DNA from: Lapidilactobacillus dextrinicus DSM 20335
GTDB taxonomy: Bacteria; Bacillota; Bacilli; Lactobacillales; Lactobacillaceae
DNA: 64,000 nucleotides
NCBI RefSeq assembly: GCF_001436095.1
Contig: NZ_AYYK01000009.1
Location: forward strand, 1 to 64,000
Direction: 5' to 3'
The notes under the pieces: model-generated
Database searches by the model: none
What the model saw: only the letters and a program-made list of their open reading frames with translations
What the model was told of the DNA's origin: nothing
Shown: positions 9,740 through 21,295 of the stretch, one piece after another
Position numbering within the stretch: the first letter of the stretch is position 1
How the letters are laid out: each line of letters opens with the position of its first letter
Position numbers and translations under genes: made by a program

Positions 9740-12700
9740 TTGATCGATGTAAATAAGTTTGAAAGCATGCAGATCGGACTTGCATCACCTGATAAGATCC
9801 GTAGTTGGTCTTACGGTGAGGTTAAAAAGCCTGAAACGATCAACTATCGGACTTTAAAACCAGAACGTGATGGTTTGTTCGACGAACGCATCTTCGGACC
9901 AACAAAAGACTGGGAATGTGCCTGCGGTAAGTACAAACGTGTTCGTTATAAGGGCATTGTTTGTGACCGTTGTGGTGTTGAAGTGACACGCTCAAAAGTT
10001 CGTCGTGAACGGATGGGTCATATTGAACTTGCTGCACCAGTAACACATATCTGGTACTTCAAAGGTATTCCTAGCCGAATGGGTCTTGTCTTAGACATGA
10101 GCCCACGTGCTTTGGAAGAAATTATCTACTTTGCATCATATGTTGTTATCGATCCTGCTGATACAACACTTGAATATAAACAATTATTAACTGAACAAGA
10201 ATATCGGGAACGAATGGAAGAATTCAATGGTCAATTCAACGCCAAAATGGGTGCTGAAGCAATCAAAGAATTACTTGAAAAAGTCGATCTTGAAAAAGAA
10301 GTTGTTGAGTTAAAAGAAGAATTGAAGAGTGCTCAAGGTCAAAAACGGACGCGCGCTATTCGCCGTTTGGATATCTTGGATGCCTTTCGTCAATCTGGTA
10401 ACCGTCCAGAATGGATGGTTATGGATGCTATTCCAGTTATCCCACCAGATTTACGGCCAATGGTTCAATTGGAAGGTGGCCGTTTTGCCACTTCTGATTT
10501 GAATGATTTGTATCGTCGTGTGATTAACCGTAACAATCGTTTGAAACGTTTGTTGGATTTAAACGCACCTAATATCATCGTTCAAAACGAAAAGCGGATG
10601 TTGCAAGAAGCGGTTGATGCTTTGATCGATAATGGTCGTCGGGGCCGTCCAGTTGCTGGTCCTGGTAATCGTCCATTGAAGTCATTGTCACATATGTTGA
10701 AAGGTAAGCAAGGTCGTTTCCGTCAAAACTTACTTGGTAAACGTGTCGACTACTCTGGTCGTTCAGTTATCGACGTTGGCCCAACGTTGAAATTCTATCA
10801 ATGTGGTTTGCCACGACAAATGGCTTTGGAATTGTTCAAACCATTCGTTATGCATGAATTAGTTAAGCGTGAGCTTGCTTCAAATATTAAGAATGCTAAA
10901 CGTAAAATTGAACGTCAAGATGACGATGTCTGGGATGTTGTTGAAGATGTTATTAAAGAACGTCCAGTTCTTTTAAACCGGGCCCCTACATTGCACCGTT
11001 TAGGTATCCAAGCATTTGAACCTGTCTTGGTTGATGGTAAAGCAATGCGTCTTCACCCATTAGCTTGTGAAGCTTACAATGCCGATTTTGATGGTGATCA
11101 GATGGCTATTCACGTGCCATTATCTGATGAAGCACAAGCTGAAGCACGGATGTTGATGTTAGCTGCTCATCATATCTTGGCACCTAAAGATGGCAAGCCA
11201 ATCGTTACACCTTCTCAGGACGTTGTTTTAGGTAACTATTACCTAACGCTTGAAGAACGTGGTCGCGAAGGCGAAGGCATGATCTTTAAAGACTTCGGTG
11301 AAGTCTTGACAGCTATGCAAAATGGCGATGTTCATTATCACTCTCGTATTGGTATTGCGATTAACTCAATGCCAAAGAAACCATTCCCAGATCAATATCG
11401 TAATGGTATCTTAATTACAACTGTTGGTAAGGCCATTTTCAACCAGGTCTTGCCTGAAGATTTACCATATTTGAATGAACCAACTGCTAAAAACTTAATT
11501 GATGCTGATCTTTCAGCTTATTATCTTGAACCAGGCGAAGATATTCATGATCGTTTGGAAACGGCTGAATTGATCGACCCATTCAAGAAAGGCTTCTTAT
11601 CAGATATCATCGCTCAGGTCTTCAAAGTTTACCGTGTACAACGAACTTCTGAATTGTTGGATGACATGAAAGAATTAGGCTACACTGTTTGTACACTTTC
11701 TGGTATTACGGTCGGCGTTACTGACGTACCAACCATGCCAGACAAAGAAAAGATTATTGACGATGCTCATAAGAAAGTTAACAACGTTTCTAAGCAATTC
11801 CGTCGTGGTTTAATTACTGATCAAGAACGTCATGATCGAGTTATTACGATTTGGAACGATGCTAAGGACGAAATTCAACAAGAATTGATCGACTCATTTG
11901 ACCCATCTAACCCAATCTCAATGATGAGTGATTCTGGTGCCCGTGGTTCGATCTCTAACTTTACGCAGTTAGCCGGTATGCGTGGCTTAATGGCCGCTCC
12001 TAACGGTGGTATGATGGAAGTCCCTGTTACTTCTAACTTCCGTGAAGGTTTATCCGTCATGGAAATGTTCATGTCTACCCACGGTGCTCGTAAAGGTATG
12101 ACTGATACGGCCTTGAAGACAGCCGATTCTGGTTACTTGACACGTCGTTTGGTTGATGTTGCTCAAGATGTTATTGTTCGTGAAGAAGATTGTGGTACTG
12201 ATCGCGGTATCGTAATCAAAGCAATTCGCGAAGGTAACGAATTAATCGAATCATTGTTTGATCGTTTAGTTGGTCGTTACTTGCAAAAATCAATCGTTGA
12301 TCCAGAAACTGGCGAAATTATTGCTGTTCGTGGTCAATTAGTTGATGAAGACATTGCCAACCGCATTGTTGATGCTGGTGTTGAAGAAGCAACAATTCGT
12401 TCCGTCTTCACATGTAATACAAAACATGGTGTCTGCAAGAAATGTTATGGTTATAACTTAGCTACTGGTGACGAAGTTGAAGTCGGCGAAGCTGTTGGTA
12501 CAGTTGCTGCCCAATCAATCGGCGAACCCGGTACTCAGTTGACCATGCGTAACTTCCACTCTGGCGGTGTTGCCGGTGGCGAAGATATTACTCAAGGTTT
12601 ACCTCGTGTCCAAGAAATTTTTGAAGCACGTAATCCTAAGGGTCTTGCGGTTATCACTGAGGTTAACGGTACTGTTACTGCAATCGATGAGAATCCTGCA

Positions 12701-13396
12701 GAACATACTCGTGAAATTACAGTTGAAGGCCAAACTGATACTCGAACTTACAGTGTCCCTTATGCATCAAGTGTTGCTGTTGCTGAAGGTGACCATGTTG
12801 AGCGTGGTACTAAGTTAACTGGTGGTTCAATTGATCCTAAGCAATTAATTCGCGTAACTGATGTCTTAACAACTGAAAACTACTTGCTCTCCGAAGTTCA
12901 AAAGACTTACCGGATGCAGGGTGTTGAAATCAGTGATAAGCACGTTGAAGTTATGGTTCGTCAAATGCTACGTAAGATTCGTGTTCTTGATCCTGGAGAT
13001 ACTGATATCTTACCTGGTACTTTGTTAGATATTGCTGACTTTACAGAACAAAACCAAAAGACTTTGGTCAACGGTGGTGTTCCTGCAACTGGTCGTCCAG
13101 TCTTGCTTGGTATTACTAAGGCCTCTCTTGAAACTAATAGTTTCTTATCTGCTGCATCATTCCAAGAAACAACTCGTGTCTTGACGGATGCTTCAATTCG
13201 CGGTAAGAATGATCCATTAATTGGTTTGAAAGAGAACGTCATTATCGGTAAGATCGTACCTGCTGGTACTGGTATGGCGAAGTATCGTCATATGGAACCA
13301 GAAAAGGTTGGGGTTTCTTCACAAAGTATTTATTCAATTTCTGATATTGAAAAACAAATGCAAGAAACTGAAGAAGCTAACCATAATGATAAATAG
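9740..13396 (+). CDS. rpoC: DNA-directed RNA polymerase subunit beta'
   Basis: A 1218-residue catalytic subunit. It carries the N-terminal zinc ribbon around 60-80 (CACGKYK and CDRCG), the Mg2+-binding [10 protein letters not shown] at 447-456, bridge-helix and trigger-loop regions, and a second zinc site near 892 ([11 protein letters not shown]). The start is TTG after gggagg. It is co-transcribed with rpoB and ends at a strong terminator. Confidence 0.98.
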   Translation: MIDVNKFESMQIGLASPDKIRSWSYGEVKKPETINYRTLKPERDGLFDERIFGPTKDWECACGKYKRVRYKGIVCDRCGVEVTRSKVRRERMGHIELAAPVTHIWYFKGIPSRMGLVLDMSPRALEEIIYFASYVVIDPADTTLEYKQLLTEQEYRERMEEFNGQFNAKMGAEAIKELLEKVDLEKEVVELKEELKSAQGQKRTRAIRRLDILDAFRQSGNRPEWMVMDAIPVIPPDLRPMVQLEGGRFATSDLNDLYRRVINRNNRLKRLLDLNAPNIIVQNEKRMLQEAVDALIDNGRRGRPVAGPGNRPLKSLSHMLKGKQGRFRQNLLGKRVDYSGRSVIDVGPTLKFYQCGLPRQMALELFKPFVMHELVKRELASNIKNAKRKIERQDDDVWDVVEDVIKERPVLLNRAPTLHRLGIQAFEPVLVDGKAMRLHPLACEAYNADFDGDQMAIHVPLSDEAQAEARMLMLAAHHILAPKDGKPIVTPSQDVVLGNYYLTLEERGREGEGMIFKDFGEVLTAMQNGDVHYHSRIGIAINSMPKKPFPDQYRNGILITTVGKAIFNQVLPEDLPYLNEPTAKNLIDADLSAYYLEPGEDIHDRLETAELIDPFKKGFLSDIIAQVFKVYRVQRTSELLDDMKELGYTVCTLSGITVGVTDVPTMPDKEKIIDDAHKKVNNVSKQFRRGLITDQERHDRVITIWNDAKDEIQQELIDSFDPSNPISMMSDSGARGSISNFTQLAGMRGLMAAPNGGMMEVPVTSNFREGLSVMEMFMSTHGARKGMTDTALKTADSGYLTRRLVDVAQDVIVREEDCGTDRGIVIKAIREGNELIESLFDRLVGRYLQKSIVDPETGEIIAVRGQLVDEDIANRIVDAGVEEATIRSVFTCNTKHGVCKKCYGYNLATGDEVEVGEAVGTVAAQSIGEPGTQLTMRNFHSGGVAGGEDITQGLPRVQEIFEARNPKGLAVITEVNGTVTAIDENPAEHTREITVEGQTDTRTYSVPYASSVAVAEGDHVERGTKLTGGSIDPKQLIRVTDVLTTENYLLSEVQKTYRMQGVEISDKHVEVMVRQMLRKIRVLDPGDTDILPGTLLDIADFTEQNQKTLVNGGVPATGRPVLLGITKASLETNSFLSAASFQETTRVLTDASIRGKNDPLIGLKENVIIGKIVPAGTGMAKYRHMEPEKVGVSSQSIYSISDIEKQMQETEEANHNDK

Positions 13397-13410
13397 TTAG
13401 TCTAATTTAA

Positions 13411-13446
13411 AGCAGCCGTGAGAATATTCTCGCGGCTGCTTTTTTG
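13411..13446 (+). terminator. Terminator after rpoC
   Basis: A GC-rich hairpin, agcagccgtgagaa / ttctcgcggctgct, followed by six T residues. It also lies just past the convergent comC gene. Confidence 0.92.
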
Positions 13447-13451
13447 TTGTG

Positions 13452-14138
13452 TTACTTGATTGGTAATAACGGCAAGGTAAGGAGTGCAATGTAAAAATAG
13501 GGAATAAAAGGGAATTTGGTTTGTGTACGTCTTAAAAGAAAGTGAATCAAGATAAAAAGGTTGGTCAGTAAACAAAGCCAAAGCGTAGCCGTAAAACCAA
13601 TGGCTAATAGTGCCAGACTAATTAATTGCACATCGGCATTTCCTAATCCCTTTGAAAGATAGCTTAAAAGCGTTAAAACAACAAAACACAAAATAGCAGG
13701 GATGAGATTGGTTACTAAACTAGATCCCCACAACAAAATAACGATGATAAATAGTTGTGTTAAATAAAGTTGATCAACATAAAAATGCTGAGCGTCAAAA
13801 ATGGCCAATTGTAAGATTAAAATCTGGACCAATAAATAATGCCCGTTAAAAAGATAATTTTGAGAAGCCATCCAGCAAATACTAAAACCACCAATAAATT
13901 CCCAAATTAAAGAATCAGGTGCAATGTTATGATCGCAATAGCGACAGTGACCATGTTGTCGTAAATAACCAAAAATAGGAATTAAATCATAATAAGCAAG
14001 TTGTTTAAAACAGCTGTCGCAGTAAGAGGGTGTAAACACCACATCAAGGCCAAGTGGTTGACGATCGGCCAATAATTGAAAAAAAGAAGCTAACGTTGCA
14101 CCCATTAAAAAAAGTAAAAATTGAAAAATAAATATCAT
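13452..14138 (-). CDS. comC: Prepilin peptidase (A24), ComC type
   Basis: A 228-residue polytopic membrane protein with the A24 prepilin peptidase layout. Two CxxC pairs sit in the cytoplasmic loop (C40/C43 and C65/C68). The two catalytic aspartates are D115 (AIFDAQH) and D169 in GLGNADVQL, which follows the family's GxG..D pattern. In Gram-positives this enzyme cleaves and methylates ComG pseudopilins for DNA uptake. I chose ATG 14138 because ggagg lies 8 bp ahead of it; the in-frame ATG five codons earlier overlaps that ribosome site. It stands alone, away from any comG operon in view, and converges on rpoC. Confidence 0.88.
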   Translation of the reverse strand: MIFIFQFLLFLMGATLASFFQLLADRQPLGLDVVFTPSYCDSCFKQLAYYDLIPIFGYLRQHGHCRYCDHNIAPDSLIWEFIGGFSICWMASQNYLFNGHYLLVQILILQLAIFDAQHFYVDQLYLTQLFIIVILLWGSSLVTNLIPAILCFVVLTLLSYLSKGLGNADVQLISLALLAIGFTATLWLCLLTNLFILIHFLLRRTQTKFPFIPYFYIALLTLPLLPIK

Positions 14139-14219
14139 GTTGACTACCTCCATAGTTTAAATACACTTAATCAGACCAAAACTTTACTGAAAATAATAAA
14201 TCTTTTTCATAATGATTAA

Positions 14220-14390
14220 TTGACACAACTATGACATCGTGATAACCTATTAAAGGTGCTTATTGAATATTGTTCGACGTTTCGACGTCCGTGCTGCTCT
14301 ATTCCAAGCCAATATTCATCTGGGCTATTATTTTTTACGAAAAAAAGAACCGCCTGGATGTGTGTACTTAAAACCTATTAATAATTTGAG
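14220..14390 (+). promoter_or_regulatory. Probable promoter and structured leader of the str operon
   Basis: TTGACA at 14220-14225 gives a good -35; gataac at 14241-14246 (15-bp spacer) is the best but weak -10. The roughly 150-nt leader contains gaatattg (about 14265) pairing with caatattc (about 14305), and an internal tcgacgtttcgacgt segment. Ribosomal str operons are often autoregulated through such leaders (S7 or S12), but the regulator here is inference. Confidence 0.5.
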
Positions 14391-14401
14391 GAGGATCTTT
14401 G

Positions 14402-14815
14402 ATGCCAACAATTAACCAATTGGTACGTAAAGGCCGTCAATCAAAGACAACAAAGTCGAATTCACCAGCTTTGAACTTTGGTTACAATAGTAAAAAGAAA
14501 TCTTTAACTGATAATCCTGCACCACAAAAACGTGGGGTTGCAACTCGTGTCGGCACAATGACACCTAAAAAGCCTAACTCTGCGTTACGTAAATATGCGC
14601 GTGTTCGCTTGTCTAACTTGCTTGAAGTGACTGCATACATTCCTGGTATTGGTCATAACTTACAAGAGCATAGTGTTGTTTTAATTCGTGGTGGTCGTGT
14701 AAAAGACCTTCCTGGTGTTCGTTACCATATTATTCGTGGTGCTTTAGATACTGCCGGCGTTGCTGACCGTAAACAAAGCCGTTCGAAGTATGGTGCTAAG
14801 CGCCCTAAGAAATAA
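14402..14815 (+). CDS. rpsL: 30S ribosomal protein S12
   Basis: A 137-residue S12, part of the decoding centre. The streptomycin-relevant lysines are wild type: K57 in [11 protein letters not shown] and K101 in GGRVKDLPG, so no classical rpsL streptomycin-resistance change is present. ATG 14402 follows gaggagg by 7 bp; the TTG one codon earlier is less likely. First gene of rpsL-rpsG-fusA. Confidence 0.98.
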   Translation: MPTINQLVRKGRQSKTTKSNSPALNFGYNSKKKSLTDNPAPQKRGVATRVGTMTPKKPNSALRKYARVRLSNLLEVTAYIPGIGHNLQEHSVVLIRGGRVKDLPGVRYHIIRGALDTAGVADRKQSRSKYGAKRPKK

Positions 14816-14858
14816 TTAAACAATACAATTAATTGACCATTACTAGGAGGTTTACTCA

Positions 14859-15329
14859 ATGCCAAGAAAAGGTACTGTGGCAAAACGTGACGTTTTACCC
14901 GATCCTATTTATAATTCAAAATTAGTTTCTCGTTTAATCAATCGCTTAATGATTGATGGCAAGCGCGGAACTGCTTCAACAATTCTTTATGACGCATTCG
15001 ACATTGTTAAGGAAAAGACAGGCAAGGAACCACTTGAAGTCTTTGAAGAAGCAATGAAGAATATCATGCCAGTACTTGAAGTTAAGGCTCGCCGTATCGG
15101 TGGTTCTAACTATCAAGTTCCTATCGAAGTTCGCCCAGAACGTCGTACGACACTTGGTTTACGTTGGCTCGTTAACTACGCTCGTCTTCGTAACGAACAT
15201 ACAATGGACGAACGTTTAGCTAACGAAATTATGGATGCTGCTAACAACACTGGTGCATCTGTTAAGAAACGTGAAGACACACATAAGATGGCCGATGCCA
15301 ACCGTGCCTTTGCTCATTATCGTTGGTAA
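14859..15329 (+). CDS. rpsG: 30S ribosomal protein S7
   Basis: A 156-residue S7 of normal length, starting [16 protein letters not shown], which nucleates assembly of the 30S head and contacts the E-site tRNA. It follows rpsL by 43 bp behind an aggagg site. In E. coli S7 is the autorepressor of the str operon; whether that holds here cannot be seen. Confidence 0.98.
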   Translation: MPRKGTVAKRDVLPDPIYNSKLVSRLINRLMIDGKRGTASTILYDAFDIVKEKTGKEPLEVFEEAMKNIMPVLEVKARRIGGSNYQVPIEVRPERRTTLGLRWLVNYARLRNEHTMDERLANEIMDAANNTGASVKKREDTHKMADANRAFAHYRW

Positions 15330-15340
15330 AATTATTCGTT

Positions 15341-15372
15341 GTGAGCGGCCTTTAATTTGCCGCTCACTTTTA
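15341..15372 (+). terminator. Hairpin between rpsG and fusA, attenuator-like
   Basis: A perfect 9-bp stem, gtgagcggc/gccgctcac, followed by tttta. The T run is short, so it may be a partial terminator or 3'-end processing stabiliser that sets fusA below or apart from rpsL-rpsG expression. Confidence 0.65.
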
Positions 15373-15405
15373 TAATCTGAACTATTTTCGAGAGGAGTTA
15401 CTCAA

Positions 15406-17499
15406 ATGGCAAACAAACGTGAATTCCCATTGGAAAAGACACGTAATATTGGTATCATGGCTCATATTGATGCTGGTAAAACAACAACCACTGAACGTAT
15501 TTTATACTACACTGGTAAAATCCATAAAATCGGTGAAACCCATGATGGTGCTTCACAAATGGACTGGATGGAACAAGAACAAGAACGTGGTATTACAATT
15601 CAATCTGCCGCAACAACTGCACAATGGAAAGACCACCGTATCAATATCATTGATACCCCAGGTCACGTTGACTTCACAATGGAAGTTGAACGTTCATTAC
15701 GTGTCCTTGATGGTGCCGTAACTGTCTTAGATGCACAAGCAGGTGTTGAACCACAAACTGAAACTGTTTGGCGTCAAGCATCTGAATATAATGTTCCTCG
15801 GATTGTTTTTGCAAACAAGATGGACAAGATCGGTGCTAACTTTGACTTTTCAGTTGACTCACTTGGCGAACGTTTGAATGCTAATGCCTTAGCAATTCAA
15901 ATGCCTATCGGTGCTGAAGACGACTTCGAAGGTGTTATTGACTTAGTTGAAATGAAAGCCGATATCTACGACGAAGACGAACTCGGTACAGAATGGGATA
16001 CTGTTGATGTTCCTGAAGAATACAAAGAAGAAGCTGAAAAGCGTCGTAATATCATGATCGAAAAGCTTGCTGATATCGATGATGACATTATGGACAAGTA
16101 TCTTGAAGGCGAAGAAATTTCTATTCCTGAAATTAAAGCTGCTATTCGTAAAGGTACTTTAGCATTGGAATTATTCCCAGTTCTTGCTGGTTCTGCCTTC
16201 AAGAATAAAGGTGTCCAAATGATGCTTGATGCAGTTGTTGATTATTTACCATCACCTCTTGATGTTAAACCATACAACGCAACAAACCCTGAAACTGGCG
16301 AAGAAGTTGAATTGAAAGCTAACGATGATGCACCTTTTGCATCATTAGCTTTCAAGATCACAACTGATCCATTCGTTGGTCGTTTGACATTTATCCGTGT
16401 TTATACTGGTACTTTGGAATCAGGTTCATACGTTCTTAACTCTTCACGGGACAAACGTGAACGTATTGGTCGTTTGGTGCAAATGCACTCTAACCAACGT
16501 AAAGAAATCCCAGAAGTCTTCTCAGGTGATATTGCTGCTGCAATCGGCTTGAAGAATACAACAACTGGTGATTCATTAACTGATCCAGATCATCCATTAA
16601 TTCTTGAATCAATGGAAGTTCCAGAACCAGTTATCCAAATGTCCGTTGAACCTCAATCAAAAGCTGATCAGGCTAAGATGGACGTTGCTATTCAAAAATT
16701 AGCTGAAGAAGATCCATCATTCCGAGCTGAAACTAACCAAGAAACTGGCGAAACTTTAATCGCTGGTATGGGTGAGTTACAACTTGATGTCTATATCGAT
16801 CGTATGAAACGTGAATTCAACGTTGATGCTAAAGTTGGTGAACCACAAGTTGCTTATCGTGAAACATTTACGAAGACAGCTTCTGCACAAGGTAAGTTCG
16901 TTCGCCAATCTGGTGGTAAAGGTCAATATGGTGACGTTTGGGTTGAATTCTCACCTAACGAAGAAGGTAAAGGCTTCGAATTTGAAAATGCTATCGTTGG
17001 TGGTGTTGTTCCTCGTGAATACATTCCTTCAGTAGAACAAGGTTTGAAAGAATCAATGGCTAACGGTGTACTTGCAGGTTATCCTTTGATTGATGTTAAA
17101 GCTAAGTTATATGATGGTTCATATCATGAAGTCGATTCTTCTGAAGCTGCCTTTAAAGTTGCCGCTTCAATGTCATTAAGAAACGCTGCTAAAGACGCTG
17201 GTGCTGTTATCCTTGAACCACTCATGAAGGTTGACGTTACTGTCCCTGAAGAATACATGGGTGATATCATTGGCCAAATTACAGCTCGTCGTGGTCGTAT
17301 GGAAGGTATGGAAGATCGTGGCGGTGCTAAGGTCATTCACTCATTCGTACCATTGTCAGAAATGTTTGGCTATGCAACAACATTACGTTCAGCAACTCAA
17401 GGCCGTGGTGTCTTCACAATGACATTTGATCATTATGAAGCTGTTCCTAAGTCTATCCAAGCTGAAATCATCGAAAAAAACGGTGGTAACGCTAAATAA
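15406..17499 (+). CDS. fusA: Elongation factor G
   Basis: A 697-residue translocase GTPase. The G1 motif AHIDAGKT is at 19-26, with DTPGH and NKMD motifs downstream and EF-G domains II to V complete. It drives ribosome translocation and, with RRF, recycling. The ribosome site gagaggag is 7 bp ahead of ATG. Last gene of the str operon here; tuf is not adjacent, as is usual in lactobacilli. Confidence 0.98.
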   Translation: MANKREFPLEKTRNIGIMAHIDAGKTTTTERILYYTGKIHKIGETHDGASQMDWMEQEQERGITIQSAATTAQWKDHRINIIDTPGHVDFTMEVERSLRVLDGAVTVLDAQAGVEPQTETVWRQASEYNVPRIVFANKMDKIGANFDFSVDSLGERLNANALAIQMPIGAEDDFEGVIDLVEMKADIYDEDELGTEWDTVDVPEEYKEEAEKRRNIMIEKLADIDDDIMDKYLEGEEISIPEIKAAIRKGTLALELFPVLAGSAFKNKGVQMMLDAVVDYLPSPLDVKPYNATNPETGEEVELKANDDAPFASLAFKITTDPFVGRLTFIRVYTGTLESGSYVLNSSRDKRERIGRLVQMHSNQRKEIPEVFSGDIAAAIGLKNTTTGDSLTDPDHPLILESMEVPEPVIQMSVEPQSKADQAKMDVAIQKLAEEDPSFRAETNQETGETLIAGMGELQLDVYIDRMKREFNVDAKVGEPQVAYRETFTKTASAQGKFVRQSGGKGQYGDVWVEFSPNEEGKGFEFENAIVGGVVPREYIPSVEQGLKESMANGVLAGYPLIDVKAKLYDGSYHEVDSSEAAFKVAASMSLRNAAKDAGAVILEPLMKVDVTVPEEYMGDIIGQITARRGRMEGMEDRGGAKVIHSFVPLSEMFGYATTLRSATQGRGVFTMTFDHYEAVPKSIQAEIIEKNGGNAK

Positions 17500-17513
17500 T
17501 TAAAAATGTTTTT

Positions 17514-17546
17514 ACGCTAAGTCCAATTGGACTTAGCGTTTTTTTG
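17514..17546 (+). terminator. Terminator after fusA
   Basis: A hairpin with perfect arms acgctaagtcca/tggacttagcgt and seven T residues. It ends the str operon. Confidence 0.92.
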
Positions 17547-17635
17547 TGGAGTTGATGGTTTATACGCGTAATAAACTTGTCAAAAAAGAAATCTTGAAAA
17601 TGTTCAAAAAAATTTCAGAAAATCAGTGTAAAGTG

Positions 17636-17664
17636 TTGATTTATCAATAATCATCATGTATTAT
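17636..17664 (+). promoter_or_regulatory. Promoter of the S10 ribosomal operon
   Basis: TTGATT at 17636-17641, a 17-bp spacer and TATTAT at 17659-17664. It is the only good promoter in the 330-bp gap before rpsJ. Confidence 0.75.
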
Positions 17665-17671
17665 AGATAAA

Positions 17672-17815
17672 GTGCTTGTAAACAAGGGCGTAATGCGCTC
17701 CTGAACGGGTACAAGAACTAGGGCTTAGAAACAGAAGGTTGCGACACACCCGGTTGCATTGCCACGACGGTTGTGGCGGGAATTTCTGCGGAGCTTGTCC
17801 ATTTATGAGACGAAA
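17672..17815 (+). ncRNA. S10 operon leader RNA
   Basis: The roughly 145-nt untranslated leader of rpsJ, more GC-rich than the flanks. It holds a local hairpin gccac/gtggc at 17761-17777 and runs of paired G/C segments (acccggttgc, ggcgggaattt). S10 leaders bound by L4 are known in other bacteria, and a conserved S10 leader is common in lactic acid bacteria. The specific regulator is inferred. Confidence 0.55.
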
Positions 17816-17829
17816 AGGAGGTAAATTCC

Positions 17830-18138
17830 ATGGCAAAACAAAAGATTCGTATTCGGTTGAAGGCTTATGAACATCGTATCTTAGATCAATCAGCTGAAAA
17901 AATTGTTGAAACTGCAAAACGTACTGGTGCTTCAATTAGTGGTCCAATTCCACTACCAACTGAACGTAGCTTATACACTGTTTTACGTTCACCACATAAG
18001 TACAAGGATTCACGTGAACAGTTCGAGATCCGTACGCATAAGCGTTTGATCGATATTGTTAACCCATCTGCTAAGACAGTTGATGCTTTGATGAAGCTCG
18101 ACTTACCAAGCGGCGTTGACATCGAAATCAAGTTATAA
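17830..18138 (+). CDS. rpsJ: 30S ribosomal protein S10
   Basis: A 102-residue S10 (NusE), starting [20 protein letters not shown]. It is a 30S head protein that also acts in transcription-translation coupling through NusB/NusG. Normal length, with aaaggagg 8 bp upstream. First gene of the S10-spc-alpha superoperon, behind a long leader. Confidence 0.98.
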   Translation: MAKQKIRIRLKAYEHRILDQSAEKIVETAKRTGASISGPIPLPTERSLYTVLRSPHKYKDSREQFEIRTHKRLIDIVNPSAKTVDALMKLDLPSGVDIEIKL

Positions 18139-18165
18139 TAAATTCAAAAAAATGGAGGTGTAGTC

Positions 18166-18801
18166 ATGACCAGAAAAGGAATCTTAGGGAAAAAGGTTGG
18201 AATGACCCAAGTCTTCACTGAAAACGGTGAATTAATTCCTGTAACAGTTATCGAAGTTAGCAACAACGTTGTCTTACAAGTTAAGACTGTTGAAAACGAC
18301 GGTTACGAAGCAGTTCAATTAGGTTACCAAGATGTACGTGAAGTTTTGTCGAACAAACCAGCTAAAGGTCATGCTGCTAAAGCAAACACGACTCCTAAGC
18401 GCTTCATTCGAGAAATTCGTGATGTTGAGCTAGGAGATTATGAATTAGGCTCAGAGGTCAAAGCTGATATCTTTGCCGCTGGTGATATCGTTGATGTTAC
18501 TGGTATTACGAAAGGTCATGGTTACCAAGGTAACATTAAACGCTTTGGTCAATCACGTGGTCCTGAAACCCACGGTTCTCGTTACCATCGTATCCCTGGT
18601 TCAATGGGTGCAATCATTAACCGTGTATTCAAGGGTAAGATGTTACCAGGACGTATGGGTAGCGACAAAGTAACAATTCAAAATCTTGAAGTTGTTCGTG
18701 TTGATACAGACCATAACGTTATCTTGATCAAGGGTAATGTACCTGGAGCTAAGAAATCATTTGTAACAATTAAATCCGCTATTAAATCATCAAAGAAATA
18801 A
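18166..18801 (+). CDS. rplC: 50S ribosomal protein L3
   Basis: A 211-residue L3 with the conserved loop ([17 protein letters not shown]) that reaches towards the peptidyl transferase centre. It follows rpsJ by 27 bp with a ggaggtg ribosome site. Length and sequence are ordinary. Confidence 0.98.
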   Translation: MTRKGILGKKVGMTQVFTENGELIPVTVIEVSNNVVLQVKTVENDGYEAVQLGYQDVREVLSNKPAKGHAAKANTTPKRFIREIRDVELGDYELGSEVKADIFAAGDIVDVTGITKGHGYQGNIKRFGQSRGPETHGSRYHRIPGSMGAIINRVFKGKMLPGRMGSDKVTIQNLEVVRVDTDHNVILIKGNVPGAKKSFVTIKSAIKSSKK

Positions 18802-18822
18802 TCAAGAAAGGAGGATTTTATC

Positions 18823-19446
18823 ATGGCAAATGTCACACTTTATAAACAAAACGGAACTGAAAATGGCACTGTTGAATTAAACGATGCAATTTTTGGTATC
18901 GAACCTAACGACAATGTAATCTTTGACGCTGTAATCATGCAACGCGCATCATTACGTCAAGGTACAAGTCAAACAAAAAACCGTTCAGCTGTAAGTGGTG
19001 GTGGACGTAAACCTTGGCGTCAAAAGGGTACTGGTCGTGCTCGCCAAGGCTCAATTCGTTCTCCACAATGGCGTGGTGGTGGTGTCGTAAATGGTCCTTC
19101 ACCTCGTTCATACGCTTATAAGCTACCTAAAAAAGTTCGGCGTTTAGCAATCAAATCAGTCCTTTCCCAAAAGGTTATCGACGGTGATTTGATTGTTGTG
19201 GACGGATTAAGTTTTGAACAACCAAAAACTGCAGAATTTGCAAAAGTTTTGGCTGGCTTAAAAGTTTCAACTAAAGCATTAGTTGTCTTAGAAGCAGATA
19301 ACGATATGGCTGCATTGTCAGCACGTAACTTACCAAATGTTACTGTCGTTGAAGCTGATGGCATCAATGTATTAGATGTTATGAATAATCAAAAGCTTAT
19401 CTTGACACAAGCCGCTCTTTCAAAAATTGAGGAGGTGCTTGGATAA
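18823..19446 (+). CDS. rplD: 50S ribosomal protein L4
   Basis: A 207-residue L4 with the basic extended loop lining the exit tunnel ([19 protein letters not shown], about 63-81), the region where macrolide-resistance changes occur; the loop looks intact. In several bacteria L4 also represses the S10 operon by binding its leader. Its stop codon overlaps the rplW start by one base. Confidence 0.98.
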   Translation: MANVTLYKQNGTENGTVELNDAIFGIEPNDNVIFDAVIMQRASLRQGTSQTKNRSAVSGGGRKPWRQKGTGRARQGSIRSPQWRGGGVVNGPSPRSYAYKLPKKVRRLAIKSVLSQKVIDGDLIVVDGLSFEQPKTAEFAKVLAGLKVSTKALVVLEADNDMAALSARNLPNVTVVEADGINVLDVMNNQKLILTQAALSKIEEVLG

Positions 19447-19730
19447 TGGCAGTACATGACATTATTATTCGTCCAATCGTTACCGAACAATCAATGAGCA
19501 TCATGGATCAAAAGAAATATACTTTTGAAGTTGACGTTCATGCAAATAAAGTTGCCGTACGTCAGGCAATTGAAAAGATTTTCGGTGTAAAAGTTAAAGA
19601 AGTCAACATTTTAAATGTTCGTGGTAAGAAGAAACGCTATGGTCGTTACGAAGGTTATACAAAGAAACGCCGTAAAGCAATCGTTACTTTGACACCCGAT
19701 TCTGATGAAATCAAGATTTTTGAAGACTAA
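19446..19730 (+). CDS. rplW: 50S ribosomal protein L23
   Basis: A 94-residue L23 at the tunnel exit, docking site for SRP and trigger factor. The start overlaps the rplD stop (TAATG) with ggaggtg just upstream, so it is translationally coupled. Starts [17 protein letters not shown]; normal length. Confidence 0.98.
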   Translation: MAVHDIIIRPIVTEQSMSIMDQKKYTFEVDVHANKVAVRQAIEKIFGVKVKEVNILNVRGKKKRYGRYEGYTKKRRKAIVTLTPDSDEIKIFED

Positions 19731-19764
19731 TTTAATTCAAAACTTATAACAGGAGGGAAAAACA

Positions 19765-20598
19765 TTGGCGATTGTTAAATACAAACCGACCACAAACGGC
19801 CGTCGTAATATGTCTGGTTCTGACTTTGCAGAAATCACTAAGACGACACCTGAAAAGACTTTATTAGAATCACAAAGCCATATTGCTGGTCGTAATGCTC
19901 ACGGTCACATCACTGTTCGTCATCGTGGCGGCGGTCATAAACAAAAGTACCGTGTTATTGATTTCAAACGTAATAAAGACGATGTAAAAGCAATTGTAAA
20001 AGCAATTGAATATGATCCAAATCGTTCAGCTAACATTGCATTGTTACATTATGAGGATGGTATCAAGTCATATATTCTTGCTCCTAAGGGACTTGAAGTT
20101 GGCCAAACAGTTGTTTCTGGCCCTAACTCTGATATCAAACCTGGTAACGCATTACCATTGATCAACATCCCTGTTGGTTCATTAATTCATAACATTGAAT
20201 TGAAACCTGGTAAAGGCGGCCAATTAGTTCGTTCAGCTGGTACTTCAGCACAATTGCTTGGTCATGATGGTAAGTACTCATTAGTTCGTTTAACTTCTGG
20301 TGAAGTTCGTATGGTACTTTCTGTATGCCGCGCAACAATTGGTGAAGTTGGTAATGAACAACATGAATTGATCAGTATTGGTAAAGCTGGCCGTAAACGC
20401 TGGATGGGTATTCGCCCAACAGTTCGTGGTTCAGTTATGAACCCTAACGATCACCCTCATGGTGGTGGTGAAGGTAAAGCTCCTATCGGTCGTCCATCTC
20501 CTATGTCTCCATGGGGTAAGAAGACGATGGGTAAGAAGACTCGTAACTCTAGAGCTCGTTCTGAGAAGTTCATTATTCGTCATCGTAAGGGTAAATAA
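19765..20598 (+). CDS. rplB: 50S ribosomal protein L2
   Basis: A 277-residue L2 that joins the subunits and supports the peptidyl transferase centre. The conserved C-terminal segment [13 protein letters not shown] with the essential histidine is present. The start is TTG after aggaggg. The C-terminal basic tail ([12 protein letters not shown]) is complete. Confidence 0.98.
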   Translation: MAIVKYKPTTNGRRNMSGSDFAEITKTTPEKTLLESQSHIAGRNAHGHITVRHRGGGHKQKYRVIDFKRNKDDVKAIVKAIEYDPNRSANIALLHYEDGIKSYILAPKGLEVGQTVVSGPNSDIKPGNALPLINIPVGSLIHNIELKPGKGGQLVRSAGTSAQLLGHDGKYSLVRLTSGEVRMVLSVCRATIGEVGNEQHELISIGKAGRKRWMGIRPTVRGSVMNPNDHPHGGGEGKAPIGRPSPMSPWGKKTMGKKTRNSRARSEKFIIRHRKGK

Positions 20599-20631
20599 AT
20601 ATAATTAATTGCGTTCAAGGGAGGTAGTATA

Positions 20632-20913
20632 ATGGGTCGTAGCCTTAAAAAAGGACCTTTTGCTGACGAGCATCTTTTAAAGAAGATCGCCGCTCAGGCA
20701 GATAGTGAAAAGAAACAAGTTATTAAGACTTGGTCACGTCGTTCCACGATCTTTCCAAGTTTCGTTGGTTACACAATTGCCGTATATGATGGACGTAAAC
20801 ATGTACCAGTTTTCATTCAAGAAGACATGGTTGGTCATAAGTTAGGTGAATTTGTACCAACAAGAACATTCCGTGGTCACGGAAACGATGATAAGAAAAC
20901 TGCTGGTAAGTAG
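20632..20913 (+). CDS. rpsS: 30S ribosomal protein S19
   Basis: A 93-residue S19 of the 30S head, contacting S13 and the A-site tRNA region. Starts [18 protein letters not shown] and is normal in length. It lies 33 bp after rplB with a gggagg ribosome site. Confidence 0.98.
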   Translation: MGRSLKKGPFADEHLLKKIAAQADSEKKQVIKTWSRRSTIFPSFVGYTIAVYDGRKHVPVFIQEDMVGHKLGEFVPTRTFRGHGNDDKKTAGK

Positions 20914-20930
20914 AAGGGAGAGATTAGTCG

Positions 20931-21284
20931 ATGGCAGATCAAGTAACATCAGCTAAAGCTGAAGCTAAGACTGTTCGCATTGCAGCTCGTAAAGCTCGCC
21001 TAGTAGTTGATTTAATTCGTGGCAAAAGTGCTGCGGAAGCATTAGCTATTTTACAATTCACACAACGTGGTGCTTCACCAGTTGTTGCTAAGGTATTGAA
21101 ATCAGCTATTGCCAATGCTGAACATAATTATGATTTAGACGCACAAAACTTGTTTGTAAGTGAAGCATATGTTAACGAAGGACCAACACTTAAACGTTTC
21201 CGTCCTCGTGCAAAAGGTTCAGCTTCACCAATCAACAAACGTACAAGCCACATTACAGTGGTTGTTAAAGAAAGAGAAGAATAG
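20931..21284 (+). CDS. rplV: 50S ribosomal protein L22
   Basis: A 117-residue L22. The long beta-hairpin that lines the exit tunnel (around [20 protein letters not shown]) has no insertion or deletion of the type seen in macrolide resistance. The start is ATG, 17 bp after rpsS. Confidence 0.98.
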   Translation: MADQVTSAKAEAKTVRIAARKARLVVDLIRGKSAAEALAILQFTQRGASPVVAKVLKSAIANAEHNYDLDAQNLFVSEAYVNEGPTLKRFRPRAKGSASPINKRTSHITVVVKEREE

Positions 21285-21295
21285 GAGGGAAAAAC

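Noticed and set aside
12567-12818. Leucine-rich plus-strand ORF inside rpoC
   Set aside because: A shadow frame within a conserved coding gene, with no ribosome site of its own.
14540-14720. Possible streptomycin-resistance change in rpsL
   Set aside because: Both key lysines (K57 and K101) are unchanged.
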